Assembly (NCBI RefSeq): GCF_000002235.5
Contig: NW_022145604.1
Coordinates: 241,097-305,096, forward strand
Direction: 5' to 3'
DNA length: 64,000 bases
DNA from: Strongylocentrotus purpuratus
Lineage: Eukaryota > Echinodermata > Echinoidea > Camarodonta > Strongylocentrotidae
Below the pieces are notes generated by a model. The model did no database searches. It had not been told where the DNA came from and worked only from the letters and a program-made list of their open reading frames with translations. A program made the translations under genes and the position numbers. How positions within the stretch are numbered: position 1 is the stretch's first letter; the number at the start of each line of letters is the position of its first letter. This document shows positions 49,401 through 60,072 of the stretch, piece by piece.

Positions 49401-52135
49401 TCTCACACGAACGATCGCCACTAATCTTGGTGCCAACACCGTTAATCTATGCTCCAAATTTAGTAATACATTTTGTGTGCCCTATAATGACCCGGGGTTG
49501 GATTATTAGGAGAACAGAAGATTGATATTGTTAAGTTGTTTCATAACATCACTCAGTTTGATTTGATTCGAGATATATCTCATTAATAAAACAGTATAAA
49601 GGCTGTATGAGTCTCGGACGAACCATCGCCACTAATCTTGGTGCCAACACCGTTAATCTATGCTCCAAATTTAGTAATACATTTTGTGTGCCCTATAATG
49701 ACCCGGGGTTGGATTATTTAGGAGAACAGAAGATTGATATTGTTAAGTTGTTTCATAACATCTCTCAGTTTGATTTGATTCGAGATATATTTCATTAATA
49801 AAACAGTATAAAGGCTCTATGAGTCTCCAAGAACGATCGCCACTAATCTTGGTGCCAACACCGTTAAACTATGCTCCAAATTTAGTACTACCTTTTTTGT
49901 GCCCTATATGCTAAAGACCCATGCAGGGTTGGATTCTTTAGGAGAATGGAAGATTGATATTGTTGTTTCATAACATCATTCAGTTTGATTTGATTCGAGA
50001 TATATCTCATTAATAAAACAGTATAAAGGCTCTATGAGTCTCACACGAACGATCGCCACTAATCTTGGTGCCAACACCGTTAATCTATGCTCCAAATTTA
50101 GTAATACATTTTGTGTGCCCTATAATGACCCGGGGTTGGATTATTTAGGAGAACAGAAGATGGATATTGTTAAGTTGTTTCATAACATCTCTCAGTTTGA
50201 TTTGATTCGAGATATATTTCATTAATAAAACAGTATAAAGGCTCTATGAGTCTCCAAGAACGATCGCCACTAATCTTGGTGCCAACACCGTTAAACTATG
50301 CTCCAAATTTAGTACTACCTTTTTTGTGCCCTATATGCTAAAGACCCATGCAGGGTTGGATTCTTTAGGAGAATGGAAGATTGATATTGTTGTTTCATAA
50401 CATCATTCAGTTTGATTTGATTCGAGATATATCTCATTAATAAAACAGTATAAAGGCTCTATGAGTCTCCAAGAACGATCGCCACTAATCTTGGTGCCAA
50501 CACCGTTAAACTATGCTCCAAATTTAGTAATACATTTTGTGTGCCCTATAATGACCCGGGGTTGGATTATTTAGGAGAATGGAAGATTGATATTGTTGTT
50601 TCATAACATCATTCAGTTTGATTTGATTCGAGATATATCTCATTAATAAAACAGTATAAAGGCTCTATGAGTCTCCAAGAACGATCGCCACTAATCTTGG
50701 TGCCAACACCGTTAAACTATGCTCCAAATTTAGTAATACATTTTGTGTGCCCTATAATGACCCGGGGTTGGATTATTTAGGAGAATGGAAGATTGATATT
50801 GTTGTTTCATAACATCATTCAGTTTGATTTGATTCGAGATATATCTCATTAATAAAACAGTATAAAGGCTCTATGAGTCTCACACGAACGATCGCCACTA
50901 ATCTTGGTGCCAACACCGTTAATCTATGCTCCAAATTTAGTAATACATTTTGTGTGCCCTATAATGACCCGGGGTTGGATTATTTAGGAGAACAGAAGAT
51001 GGATATTGTTAAGTTGTTTCATAACATCTCTCAGTTTGATTTGATTCGAGATATATTTCATTAATAAAACAGTATAAAGGCTCTATGAGTCTCCAAGAAC
51101 GATCGCCACTAATCTTGGTGCCAACACCGTTAAACTATGCTCCAAATTTAGTACTACCTTTTTTGTGCCCTATATGCTAAAGACCCATGCAGGGTTGGAT
51201 TCTTTAGGAGAATGGAAGATTGATATTGTTGTTTCATAACATCATTCAGTTTGATTTGATTCGAGATATATCTCATTAATAAAACAGTATAAAGGCTCTA
51301 TGAGTCTCACACGAACGATCGCCACTAATCTTGGTGCCAACACCGTTAATCTATGCTCCAAATTTAGTAATACATTTTGTGTGCCCTATAATGACCCGGG
51401 GTTGGATTATTTAGGAGAACAGAAGATGGATATTGTTAAGTTGTTTCATAACATCTCTCAGTTTGATTTGATTCGAGATATATTTCATTAATAAAACAGT
51501 ATAAAGGCTCTATGAGTCTCCAAGAACAATCGCCACTAATCTTGGTGCCAACACCGTTAAACTATGCTCCAAATTTAGTACTACCTTTTTTGTGCCCTAT
51601 ATGCTAAAGACCCATGCAGGGTTGGATTCTTTAGGAGAATGGAAGATTGATATTGTTGTTTCATAACATCATTCAGTTTGATTTGATTCGAGATATATCT
51701 CATTAATAAAACAGTATAAAGGCTCTATGAGTCTCACACGAACGATCGCCACTAATCTTGGTGCCAACACCGTTAAACCATGCTCCAAATTTAGTAATAC
51801 ATTTTGTATGCCCTATAAAGACCCGGGGCTGGATTGTGTAGGAGAACGGATGATTGATATTGTAAAGTTGTTCCATAACATCACTCAGTTTGATTTGATT
51901 CGAGATCTTTCTCATTAATAAAACAGTATAAACGCTGTACAACTCTCAAACGAACCATCGCCACTAAACTTTGTGCCAACACCATTAAACTATGCTCCAA
52001 ATTTGGTTATACATTTTGTGTGTCTATAAAGACCGAGGCTTCCCAGGATCATTTAAGAGAATGGAAGATTGATATTGAGAAGTTGTTTGATAACATCACT
52101 CAGTTTGATTTGATTTCGCATTATGTCTCTTAATA
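46427..52135 (+). repeat. Left satellite array, about 26 full units of about 212 bp
   Basis: Head-to-tail units begin at ATGAGTCTC (46427, 46639, 46850, 47065, 47277 and so on to 51727), with two decayed units at the right end. Type A units carry a 63-codon frame. Type B units have CCTTTTTTGTGCCCTATATG and a broken frame. A and B mostly alternate, giving a 427-bp dimer. A larger block of 1698 bp (47277-48974) recurs at 48975-50672 with no difference that I could find by eye. Every unit holds AATAAAACAGTATAAAGGCT between the stop of one frame and the ATG of the next. Conserved core: CTTGGTGCCAACACCGTTAA and CAGTTTGATTTGATTCGAGA. Confidence 0.95.
47065..47256 (+). CDS. Satellite ORF, 63 codons, representative copy
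   Basis: MSLTRTIATNLGANTVNLCS starts it and FDLIRDIFH ends it. It is repeated with one to three residue changes at 47909, 48336, 48763, 49607, 50034, 50873, 51300 and 51727 on the plus strand. On the minus strand it recurs at 58426-58617, 59066-59257 and 59278-59469. The middle contains CVPYNDPGLDYLGEQK. There is no signal peptide or membrane segment, and I recognise no domain. The spacer to the next ATG is only 20 nt and contains TATAAAGG, which would place a typical start of transcription inside the frame, not before it. Coding function is unproven. Identity between copies can be explained by array homogenisation alone. Confidence 0.3.
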   Translation: MSLTRTIATNLGANTVNLCSKFSNTFCVPYNDPGLDYLGEQKMDIVKLFHNISQFDLIRDIFH

Positions 52136-52159
52136 ATGGTGTAAAAGTCTCTACAGAGA

Positions 52160-52168
52160 AGAAAATAA

Positions 52169-52210
<42 letters not shown>
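52160..52210. repeat. (GA)n microsatellite
   Basis: GAGAGA tract with AAAG interruptions, the mirror partner of the CT tract at 57091-57131. Confidence 0.93.
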
Positions 52211-52215
<5 letters not shown>

Positions 52216-52568
52216 AGAAAAAGATGTGAAAGGGAAAGAGGAGAGAAAGGAAAAGAAAGAAGAGGAAAAAGAAAAGAAAAAGGGGGAGGGGAAGAAAGAG
52301 ATCAGGGGGAGGGGGGCCGAAATGGGCCTTGCCTCCCATGATGTTGCTTCCACTTCCCCCTCCCAGCAAAACAAAAAGAGAGAAGAAGGAAAGGGAAAGC
52401 AAAAAGGAAAAGAGGAGATAACGGAAAGGAAAAAAAAAGAGGAAGAAGATAAGAAAAGAAGGGGAATATCAGTTACTATTTTTTCCGCCAACAAGTTGTG
52501 GATCCGGGGGGGGGGGCAAAAGGCCTTTGCCTCTTCCCCCCCCCCCTCCCCCACCGCCAAAAAAGAAG

Positions 52569-53178
52569 GGGAAAAAGGGGAAGGGAAAGAGGAGAGCTAA
52601 AAGGGAACAAAAAAGAGGAAGCGGGGGGGGGGGGGGGTAAGAGGACACTTTTTTTTGGGTCTCGAAATTTGAAAATTTGACATTTTGTTCCGTAGGGGGG
52701 GGGGGATGTTGAGGTCACCTTTTTTAGGACAGCCATTGGCATAATTAAAAAAAATAATTAAAAAGAGGGGGGGGGGGGTTGCTCCAAGATACACACATAA
52801 CAAAAAACCGAACAGGGGGAGGTTCAAATCCCCCCCCCCCCTCCGTACGCGCCTGCTCTTCTGATTACAGGGGAAAAAGGGGAAGGGAAAGAGGAGAGCT
52901 AAAAGGGAACAAAAAAGAGGAAGCGGGGGGGGGGGGGGGGGGGGGGGGGGGTAAGAGGACACTTTTTTTTGGGTCTCGAAATTTGAAAATTTGACATTTT
53001 GTTCCGTAGGGGGGGGGGATGTTGAGGTCACCTTTTTTAGGACAGCCATTGGCATAATTAAAAAAAATAATTAAAAAGAGGGGGGGTTGCTCCAAGATAC
53101 ACACATAACAAAAAACCGAACAGGGGGAGGTTCAAATCCCCCCCCCCCCTCCGTACGCGCCTGCTCTTCTGATTACAG
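52569..53178 (+). repeat. Two-copy direct repeat, about 302 and 308 bp
   Basis: Copies at 52569-52870 and 52871-53178 share GGAGAGCTAAAAGGGAACAA, GGGTCTCGAAATTTGAAAAT, TAGGACAGCCATTGGCATAA and CGCGCCTGCTCTTCTGATTA. The differences seen are in the lengths of the G and C runs, so the duplication is very recent, or the run lengths are assembly noise. Confidence 0.93.
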
Positions 53179-53500
53179 TTTTCGACTCTTAATCCTCGTT
53201 TGTTTTCAGTCCCCCCCCCTCCCGCGCGAAGCGCGGAAGCTTGTACATTTCATTAAATCATTAGAGAAAGAAGACGATTCGTTGTACCGTTTTCGACTCT
53301 TAATCCTCGTCTGAATTCAGTTCCCCCCCCTCCTATCCGCGCGCGCGAAGCGCGGAAGCTTTTACGTTTCATTAAATCTTTAGAGAAAGAAGACGATTTG
53401 TTGTACCGTTCCCGACTCTTAATCCACACCTCCTGCGCCAAGCGCGGAAGCTTTGACATTTAATTCAATTATTAGAGAAACAAGACGATTTTGATACCTT
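53179..53500 (+). repeat. Three-copy repeat of 110-120 bp
   Basis: Units at 53179, 53290 and about 53410 share CGACTCTTAATCC, GCGCGAAGCGCGGAAGCTT and AGAGAAAGAAGACGATT. A fourth, displaced copy lies at about 55800-55890. Confidence 0.9.
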
Positions 53501-54190
53501 GTCCGCCCCCGGAAACTCATGGGTTGAAGGCAAATTACTGTCAGATAAGTATTCAGGGGCCCGCCTCAGGGCCCCTGGTGGGGTCGAGGGTGCGGAAACC
53601 CCTGAATCTCAGGGGTTTCAGGCATTTGATTACGGTCAGATGAACATAATTTTTATACCTTATTTGTGAAACTGGGTGGACACTGATTTGCGTGAGGTCC
53701 AGCGAGCGGAGCCCCAAGAAGCTCAGGGGTTTTAGGCATTACATTGCCGTCAGATTAGCATCCAGCAGGGTCTAGGGGGCAGAGCCCCCGGAAGCTCGGG
53801 GGTTTAGGCATTTGATTACGGTCAGATGAAAATATTTTTATACTTTATTTGTGACACTGGCAGGACACTGATTGGCGTGAGGTCCAGCGGGCGGAGCCCC
53901 CAGAAGATCAAGGGTTTTAGGCACTAAATTTTGGTCAGATGAGTAGGCAAGGGGCCTGCCCAAGTGCCCTTGGTTGGGTCCCGGGGACAGAGCCCCCGGA
54001 AGCTCAGGGGTTTTAGGCACTAAATTGTGGTCAGATGAGTATCAAGGGGCCTGCCCAAGGGCCCTTGGTTGGGTCCCGGGGACAGAGCCCCCGGAAGCTC
54101 AGGGGTTTTAGGCGTCTAATTACGGTCAGATGAGCAATTTTTTGATACCTTATTTTGTTGTGACACTGGTAGTTAACTATTTTTTCTTTC
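53500..54190 (+). repeat. Degenerate tandem repeat, units with GGAGCCCCCGGAAGCTC
   Basis: Several units of about 90-130 bp contain GGGGTTTTAGGCATTAAATT, ACGGTCAGATGAGCA and GTGACACTGGCAG in the same order. The family reappears at 55450-55690 and 55975-56510. The GGTCCAGGGGGCGGAGCCCC block resembles the reverse of GGGGCTCTGCCCCTGGACCC in the hAT-like element at 25354-26016, which suggests that it derives from transposon ends. Confidence 0.85.
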
Positions 54191-54239
54191 TTGCTCTCTT
54201 TCTTTCTTTCTATTTCTCTTTAAAATGCTTTTCCAAAAA

Positions 54240-54470
54240 AAAAATTGGGGGGGGGGGGGGGGAGCTGGAGGCTCCCGATCCCCGCCGTTCAGCGGGCCCT
54301 GACATGTAGGCATCTCAAGAAGCATATTTCTTGCCTGGCTGTTAATTTACAAACGCATACAAAAGTATAATTTACTAAAGAATGAGGACAAATCTCGGAA
54401 AATTATGTCATTTCAGCATTATTTGTAAACCACCGTTATGGAATTAGAAATAAACAACGTTTAAATTTTA
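54240..54470 (+). repeat. Direct repeat, first copy of the CGAGGCTCCCGATCCC-type block
   Basis: Shares GGCTCCCGATCCC, CATGTAGGCATCTCAA, AAGCATATTT and CATTTATGGAATTAGAAA-type sequence with 56560-56790. The same order of neighbours (hAT-like repeat units before it) shows that a segment of about 1-1.3 kb was duplicated in direct orientation. Confidence 0.85.
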
Positions 54471-54479
54471 TTTCCCCCG

Positions 54480-55230
54480 AGCCCCCTCCTCGATCAATAC
54501 GCCAGTTCCCCCCCCCCCCCCCCCGATCTACTCTTTGTTGGCGGAAAAATCGCAACTGATCTCCCTTACCTTTCTTATTTCTCTTTTTTTTTTTTCCCTT
54601 TCTCTCCTCTCTCACTTTCCATTCCCTTCCTTCTCTTTCTGTAAGATTTGATGGGGGGGGGGGGCGAGGGGGAGGTAAGGTCATTTCGGCCCCCACCCTT
54701 CTCCACATGTTGTTGGCGGGATTAACTGCAAATGATCTATTTCCCCTTCTTTTCAGCTTTTTTCGGTCCCTTTTAGCTCTCCTTTTTTCCTTTTCCTTCT
54801 TTCTCTCTTTTTTTTTAGCGGGGCAGGGGAGGCAAGGGCATTTTGCCCCATCCCCGCCCCGATCCACAACTTGTTGGCGGAAAAATTGCAACTGATACCC
54901 CCTTCTTTCTATTTCCTTCCTTCTCTCTTATTTTTTTGATTGGGGGGGGGGAGAGGGGGAGGCGAGGCTCTTTCGCCCCCCCGATCACTTCTTCCCCCTT
55001 TTCTTTTCTTCTTCCTCTTCTTTCTTTCCCTTTCTCTCCTCTTTTCCTTCTTTTCCTTTTCTCTTTCTCTTTCTTTTTTTGTCCTCCTTTTTTTTTTCCT
55101 TTTTTTTTTCCTTCTTTTTTTCCCTTTTTTTTTTTTCCCTTTTTTCCCTTCTTTTTTGTTTCCCTTCTTTTTGTTTCCTTCTTTTTTCCCCAGGGGAGGG
55201 CGCCCGGGCCCCCTGGATCCGCCACTGCGG
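54480..55230. repeat. CT-rich tract with recurring TTGTTGGCGGAAAAAT units
   Basis: Three spaced units (about 54535, 54710, 54865) each consist of TTGTTGGCGGRA..., a polypyrimidine block and a G run. The tract ends at CCCCCTGGATCCGCCACTGC. Read in reverse, this (GCAGTGGCGGATCCAGGGGG) resembles a terminus common among invertebrate DNA transposons. A unit in reverse orientation is present near 52490 (CCGCCAACAAGTTGTGGATC). Confidence 0.8.
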
Positions 55231-56559
55231 CCAGGCACTAGTGTAGGAAAACTTCAAATGTTAATCATTTATATGATAAAATAACTTGTCTGTGGCCTCA
55301 CGAAAAAGTATATATTTAGTCAGGCCTAAATTGAGTTGCAAAACAATTATTGTGTTAAAAGGAAAAAACATATTTGATGACATTCGCAATACCACAATTG
55401 CCGATACAATTATTGGATTACTCGTTTTTGTTCTTTTTCAAAACTTACTTGCTGAGCCCCATGAAACTCAGGGATTTGAGTCATTTTATAACGGTCAGAT
55501 AAGCATTCAGAGGCACACCTTAAGCCCCCGGAGGCTCAGAGGTTTAAGGCATTAAATTACGGTCAAATGAGCATATTTTTATACCTTATTTGTGACACTG
55601 GCAGGGTCATTAATTGCGTGGGGTCCAGGGGGCGGAGCCCCCGGAAGCTCAGGGTTTTAGGCGTTTAATTACGGTCAGGCAAGCGCGTAGCTAGGATTTT
55701 ATTTTAGGGGGGTCGGAGCACGCGATGCGTGCGAATCACTTACAAAGCACGTTCCCTGGGGGGGGGGGGATGCAGGGAGGGGCGAGTTTCCCCTCCCTCA
55801 TACGCGAAGCGCGGAAGCTTTGACGTTTCATTAAATCATTAAAGAAAGAAGACGATTTGTGTACCGTTCTGGACTCTTAATCCTTGTCTGAATTTCAAAA
55901 TTGTTCTTTGTCTGCTCCTTTTTCTTCCTATGACCTCTTCCCTTTTCTCCTCTCTTTTTTTTTGGGGGGGGGGGGGGACTTATTGTGACACTGGCAGATC
56001 AGCAATTGTCGTGGAGTTCAGGGGGCGAGGCCCCCGGAAGCTCAAGGGTTTTAGGCATTAAATTAAATGAGTATCAAGGGGCCCGCCTTAAGGCCCTTGG
56101 TTGGGTCTAGGGGCAGAGCCCTCGGAAGCTCAGGGGTTTTAGGTGTTTAATTACCGTCAGATAAGCATTCAGGGGCCCGCCTTAGGGCCCTTGGTTTGGT
56201 TCAGGGGCAGAGCCCCGGAGGCTCAGGGGTTTTAGACGTTTTATTACGGTCAGGTTAGCAATGTTTGATACCTTATTATTTTGTGACATTTGCAGGACAC
56301 TATTTGGCTTGGGGTAAAGGGGGCGAAGCCCCAAAAATTACAGGGGTTTTAGGCATTAAATTACCGTCAGATGAGCATTTAAGGGCCGACCTTTGGGCCC
56401 TAGGTGGAATCCAGAGGGTAGAGACCCCGAAAGTTCGGGGGGTTTAGGCATTTAATCACGGTCAGATGAGCATATTTTGATACCTCATTTTTTTCTGTGA
56501 CACTGGCAGTTCACTATTCTTTATTTCTTGCTCTCTTTGATATACTTTTTTCAAAAAAG

Positions 56560-56790
56560 AGGGGGAGGGCGAGGGAGCTCGAGGCTCCCGATCCCGACCG
56601 TTCCGCGGCCCCGACATGTAGGCATCTCAATAAGCATATTTTTCTTGCCTGACTGTAAATTTCGGAATATGTCATTTTCCAACAAACGCATAAAAAAGTA
56701 TAATTTAATAAAAAGTGAGGAACAATCTCGGAAAATGATGTCATTTTAGCAACATTTGTAAGTCACCTTTATGGAATTAGAAATAGCCTC
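56560..56790 (+). repeat. Direct repeat, second copy of the CGAGGCTCCCGATCCC-type block
   Basis: Partner of 54240-54470, with an added stretch GGAATATGTCATTTTCC and small differences. Confidence 0.85.
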
Positions 56791-57080
56791 CCCCCCCCCC
56801 CCGAACCATAACTTATTGGCAGGAAAACTGATATCCTCCTTCTTTTCTTTTCTTCTTCCTCTTTTATTTCCCTTCCCTTTATCTCCTCTTTTCCTTTCTT
56901 CCCTTCCCTTTCCTTCCTTCGCTCATATTTTTTTTTGATGGGGGGGGGGGGGGGGGCGGGGAGGCAACAGCCTGGAAGGCAAGGCCATTTCGGTCCCCCC
57001 CCCCAATCTCCTTCTTCCCCCTTTTCTTGTCTTCTTCCTCTTCTTTCTTTCCCTTCTCTCCTCTTTCCCTGTCCTTCTTT

Positions 57081-57090
<10 letters not shown>

Positions 57091-57131
<41 letters not shown>
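57091..57131. repeat. (CT)n microsatellite
   Basis: Mirror partner of the GA tract at 52160-52210, followed by a G run and CCCCCTGGAACCGCGCC. Confidence 0.93.
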
Positions 57132-57188
57132 TTATTTTTGCGGGGGGGGGGGGGGGGCGCTGCCCCCCTGGAACCGCGCCTGTGTTAT

Positions 57189-59720
57189 AGAGCAACTTAA
57201 CAATATAGGAATCTTCCGTTCTCCCAGATAATTCAACCCCGGGTCTTTCATAGGGCACACAAAATGTATTACTAAATTTGGAGCATAGATTAACGGTGTT
57301 GGCACCAAGATTAGTGGCGATCGTTCGTGTGAGACTCATACAGCCTTTATACTGTTTTATTAATGAGATAGATCTCGAATCAAATCAAACTGAGTGATGT
57401 TATGAAACATCTTAACAATATCAATCTTCCATTCTCCTAAATAATCCAACCCAGGGTCTTTATAGGGCACACAACATGTATTACTAAATTTGGAGCATAG
57501 TTTAACGGTGTTGGCACTAAGATTAGTGGCGATCGTTCTTGGAGACTCATAGAGCCTTTATACTGTTTTATTAATGAAATATATCTCGAATCAAATCAAA
57601 CTGAGAGATGTTATGAAACAACTTAACAATATCCATCTTCTGTTCTCCTAAATAATCCAACCCCGGGTCATTATAGGGCACACAAAATGTATTACTAAAT
57701 TTGGAGCAGATTAACGGTGTTGGCACCAAGATTAGTGGCGATCGTTCGTGTGAGACTCATAGAGCCTTTATACTGTTTTATTAATGAGATATATCTCGAA
57801 TCAAATCAAACTGAATGATGTTATGAAACAACAATATCAATCTTCCATTCTCCTAAAGAATCCAACCCTGCATGGGTCTTTAGCATATAGGGCACAAAAA
57901 AGGTAGTACTAAATTTGGAGCATAGTTAACGGTGTTGGCACCAAGATTAGTGGCGATCGTTCTTGGAGACTCATAGAGCCTTTATACTGTTTTATTAATG
58001 AAATATATCTCGAATCAAATCAAACTGAATGATGTTATGAAACAACAATATCAATCTTCCATTCTCCTAAAGAATCCAACCCTGCATGGGTATTTAGCAT
58101 ATAGGGCACAAAAAAGGTAGTACTAAATTTGGAGCATAGTTTAACGGTGTTGGCACCAAGATTAGTGCATGGCGATCGTTCGTGTGAGACTCATACAGCC
58201 TTTATACTGTTTTATTAATGAGATAGATCTCGAATCAAATCAAACTGAGTGATGTTATGAAACATCTTAACAATATCAATCTTCCATTCTCCTAAATAAT
58301 CCAACCCCGGGTCATTATAGGGCACACAACATGTATTACTAAATTTGGAGCATAGTTTAACGGTGTTGGCACCAAGATTAGTGGCGATAGTTCTTGGAGA
58401 CTCATAGAGCCTTTATACTGTTTTATTAATGAAATATATCTCGAATCAAATCAAACTGAGAGATGTTATGAAACAACTTAACAATATCAATCTTCTGTTC
58501 TCCTAAATAATCCAACCCCGGGTCATTATATGGCACACAAAATGTATTACTAAATTTGGAGCATAGATTAACGGTGTTGGCACCAAGATTAGTGGCGATG
58601 GTTCGTTCGAGACTCATACAGCCTTTATCCTGTTTTATTAATGAGATATATCTCGAATCAAATGAAACTGAATGATTTAATGGAACAACTTAACAATATC
58701 AATCTTCCGTTCTCCCAGATAATTCAACCCCGGGTCTTTCATAGGGCACACAAAATGTATTACTAAATTTGGAGCATAGATTAACGGTGTTGGCACCAAG
58801 ATTAGTGGCGATCGTTCGTGTGAGACTCATACAGCCTTTATACTGTTTTATTAATGAGATATATCTCGAATCAAATCAAACTGAATGATGTTATGAAACA
58901 ACAATATCAATCTTCCATTCTCCTAAAGAATCCAACCTTGCATGGGTCTTTAGCATATAGGGCACAAAAAAGGTAGTACTAAATTTGGAGCATAGTTTAA
59001 CGGTGTTGGCACCAAGATTAGTGGCGATCGTTCTTGGAGACTCATAGAGCCTTTATACTGTTTTATTAATGAAATATATCTCGAATCAAATCAAACTGAG
59101 AGATGTTATGAAACAACTTAACAATATCAATCTTCTGTTCTCCTAAATAATCCAACCCCGGGTCATTATAGGGCACACAAAATGTATTACTAAATTTGGA
59201 GCATAGATTAACGGTGTTGGCACCAAGATTAGTGGCGATGGTTCGTCCGAGACTCATACAGCCTTTATACTGTTTTATTAATGAGATATATCTCGAATCA
59301 AATCAAACTGAGAGATGTTATGAAACAACTTAACAATATCAATCTTCTGTTCTCCTAAATAATCCAACCCCGGGTCATTATAGGGCACACAAAATGTATT
59401 ACTAAATTTGGAGCATAGATTAACGGTGTTGGCACCAAGATTAGTGGCGATGGTTCGTCCGAGACTCATACAGCCTTTATACTGTTTTATTAATGAGATA
59501 TATCTCGAATCAAATCAAACTGAGTGATGTTATGAAACAACTTAACAATATCAATCTTCTGTTCTCCTAAATAATCCAACCCCGGGTCATTATAGGGCAC
59601 ACAAAATGTATTACTAAATTTGGAGCATAGATTAACGGTGTTGGCACCAAGATTAGTGGCGATATGGTTCGTTCGAGACTCATACAGCCTTTATACTGTT
59701 TTATTAATGAGATATATCTC
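57189..59720 (-). repeat. Right satellite array, about 12 units, inverted
   Basis: Same unit as the left array on the minus strand, with unit starts (CAT of the ATG) near 57339, 57549, 57972, 58617, 58829, 59257 and 59469. Type A and type B units both occur, but their order differs from the left array and some are scrambled: one unit near 58165 has an extra CAT in GATTAGTGCATGGCGATCG. The array is less than half the length of the left one, so the two arms have expanded independently. Confidence 0.95.
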
Positions 59721-60072
59721 GAATCAAATCACACTGAGTGATGTTATTTAACAACTAAACAATAGGCCTACTAAATGTCCATTATCCTAAATAAACTATC
59801 ATTACAAAACTAGCTAGATTAGGGAGTGTATAGCCGCTCCGAGGAACGTTTGCTATTTTCAATTCCCTGCTTGTACTTGGCTTCACGAAGTAATTCGTCC
59901 TTTATAATGATTCTCTTCATTCCTGACCAATGTACATGACCTAATGCTTACGAACGTACTCATGTACTGAATACATGTGTATATAACAGAGTACGCACGC
60001 CGCACGTCTGTGACGTAGGGAATAATGAATATTCATATCGCCGTTAATCTTGGTGCCAATATATGCTACCAG
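59721..60072. repeat. Right unique inverted arm of the cargo
   Basis: Reverse complement of about 46034-46426, including GGAACGTTTGCTATTTTCAA and AATATTCATATCGCCGTTAA. It carries small indels relative to the left arm around 59930-59990. Confidence 0.92.

Larger units (their letters stand above)
52136..57188. repeat. Low-complexity centre of the cargo
   Basis: Polypurine and polypyrimidine tracts, G/C runs of 8-22 bases and several families of short tandem and dispersed repeats, with no gene. The outer parts are mirrored: GGCCGAAATGGGCCTTGCCT near 52316 corresponds in reverse to AAGGCAAGGCCATTTCGGTC near 56977. The GA tract at 52160-52210 mirrors the CT tract at 57091-57131. Open frames here translate to Lys/Glu/Arg, Pro/Gly or Ser/Phe/Leu low complexity and were not annotated. 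Confidence 0.88.
46034..60072. mobile_element. Giant palindromic cargo element (14,039 bp), unclassified
   Basis: Left end AGGTAGCATATATTGGCACC and right end GCCAATATATGCTACCAG are inverted copies, flanked by TTTAAC on both sides. From the edges inward come a 0.4-kb unique inverted arm, a satellite array, GA/CT tracts and a 5-kb low-complexity centre. In element 1 the corresponding site (GAGAGTTAAAATATG) is uninterrupted, so it acts as an empty-site comparison. Size, long inverted ends and 4-6 bp target are compatible with several families, Polinton-type included, but I see no polymerase, integrase, protease or capsid frame and do not assign one. Confidence 0.82.

Noticed and set aside
54436-55284. 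Long open frames on both strands (up to 151 codons) at 52.1-57.3 kb
   Set aside because: They translate to Lys/Glu/Arg, Ser/Phe/Leu or Pro/Gly runs from GA/CT and G/C tracts, overlap one another on both strands and lack any domain.
46034-60072. Assignment of the cargo to Polintons
   Set aside because: Size, long inverted ends and a 6-bp duplication fit loosely, but no Polinton gene is visible in any state and the ends do not follow the usual AG...CT rule on both sides.
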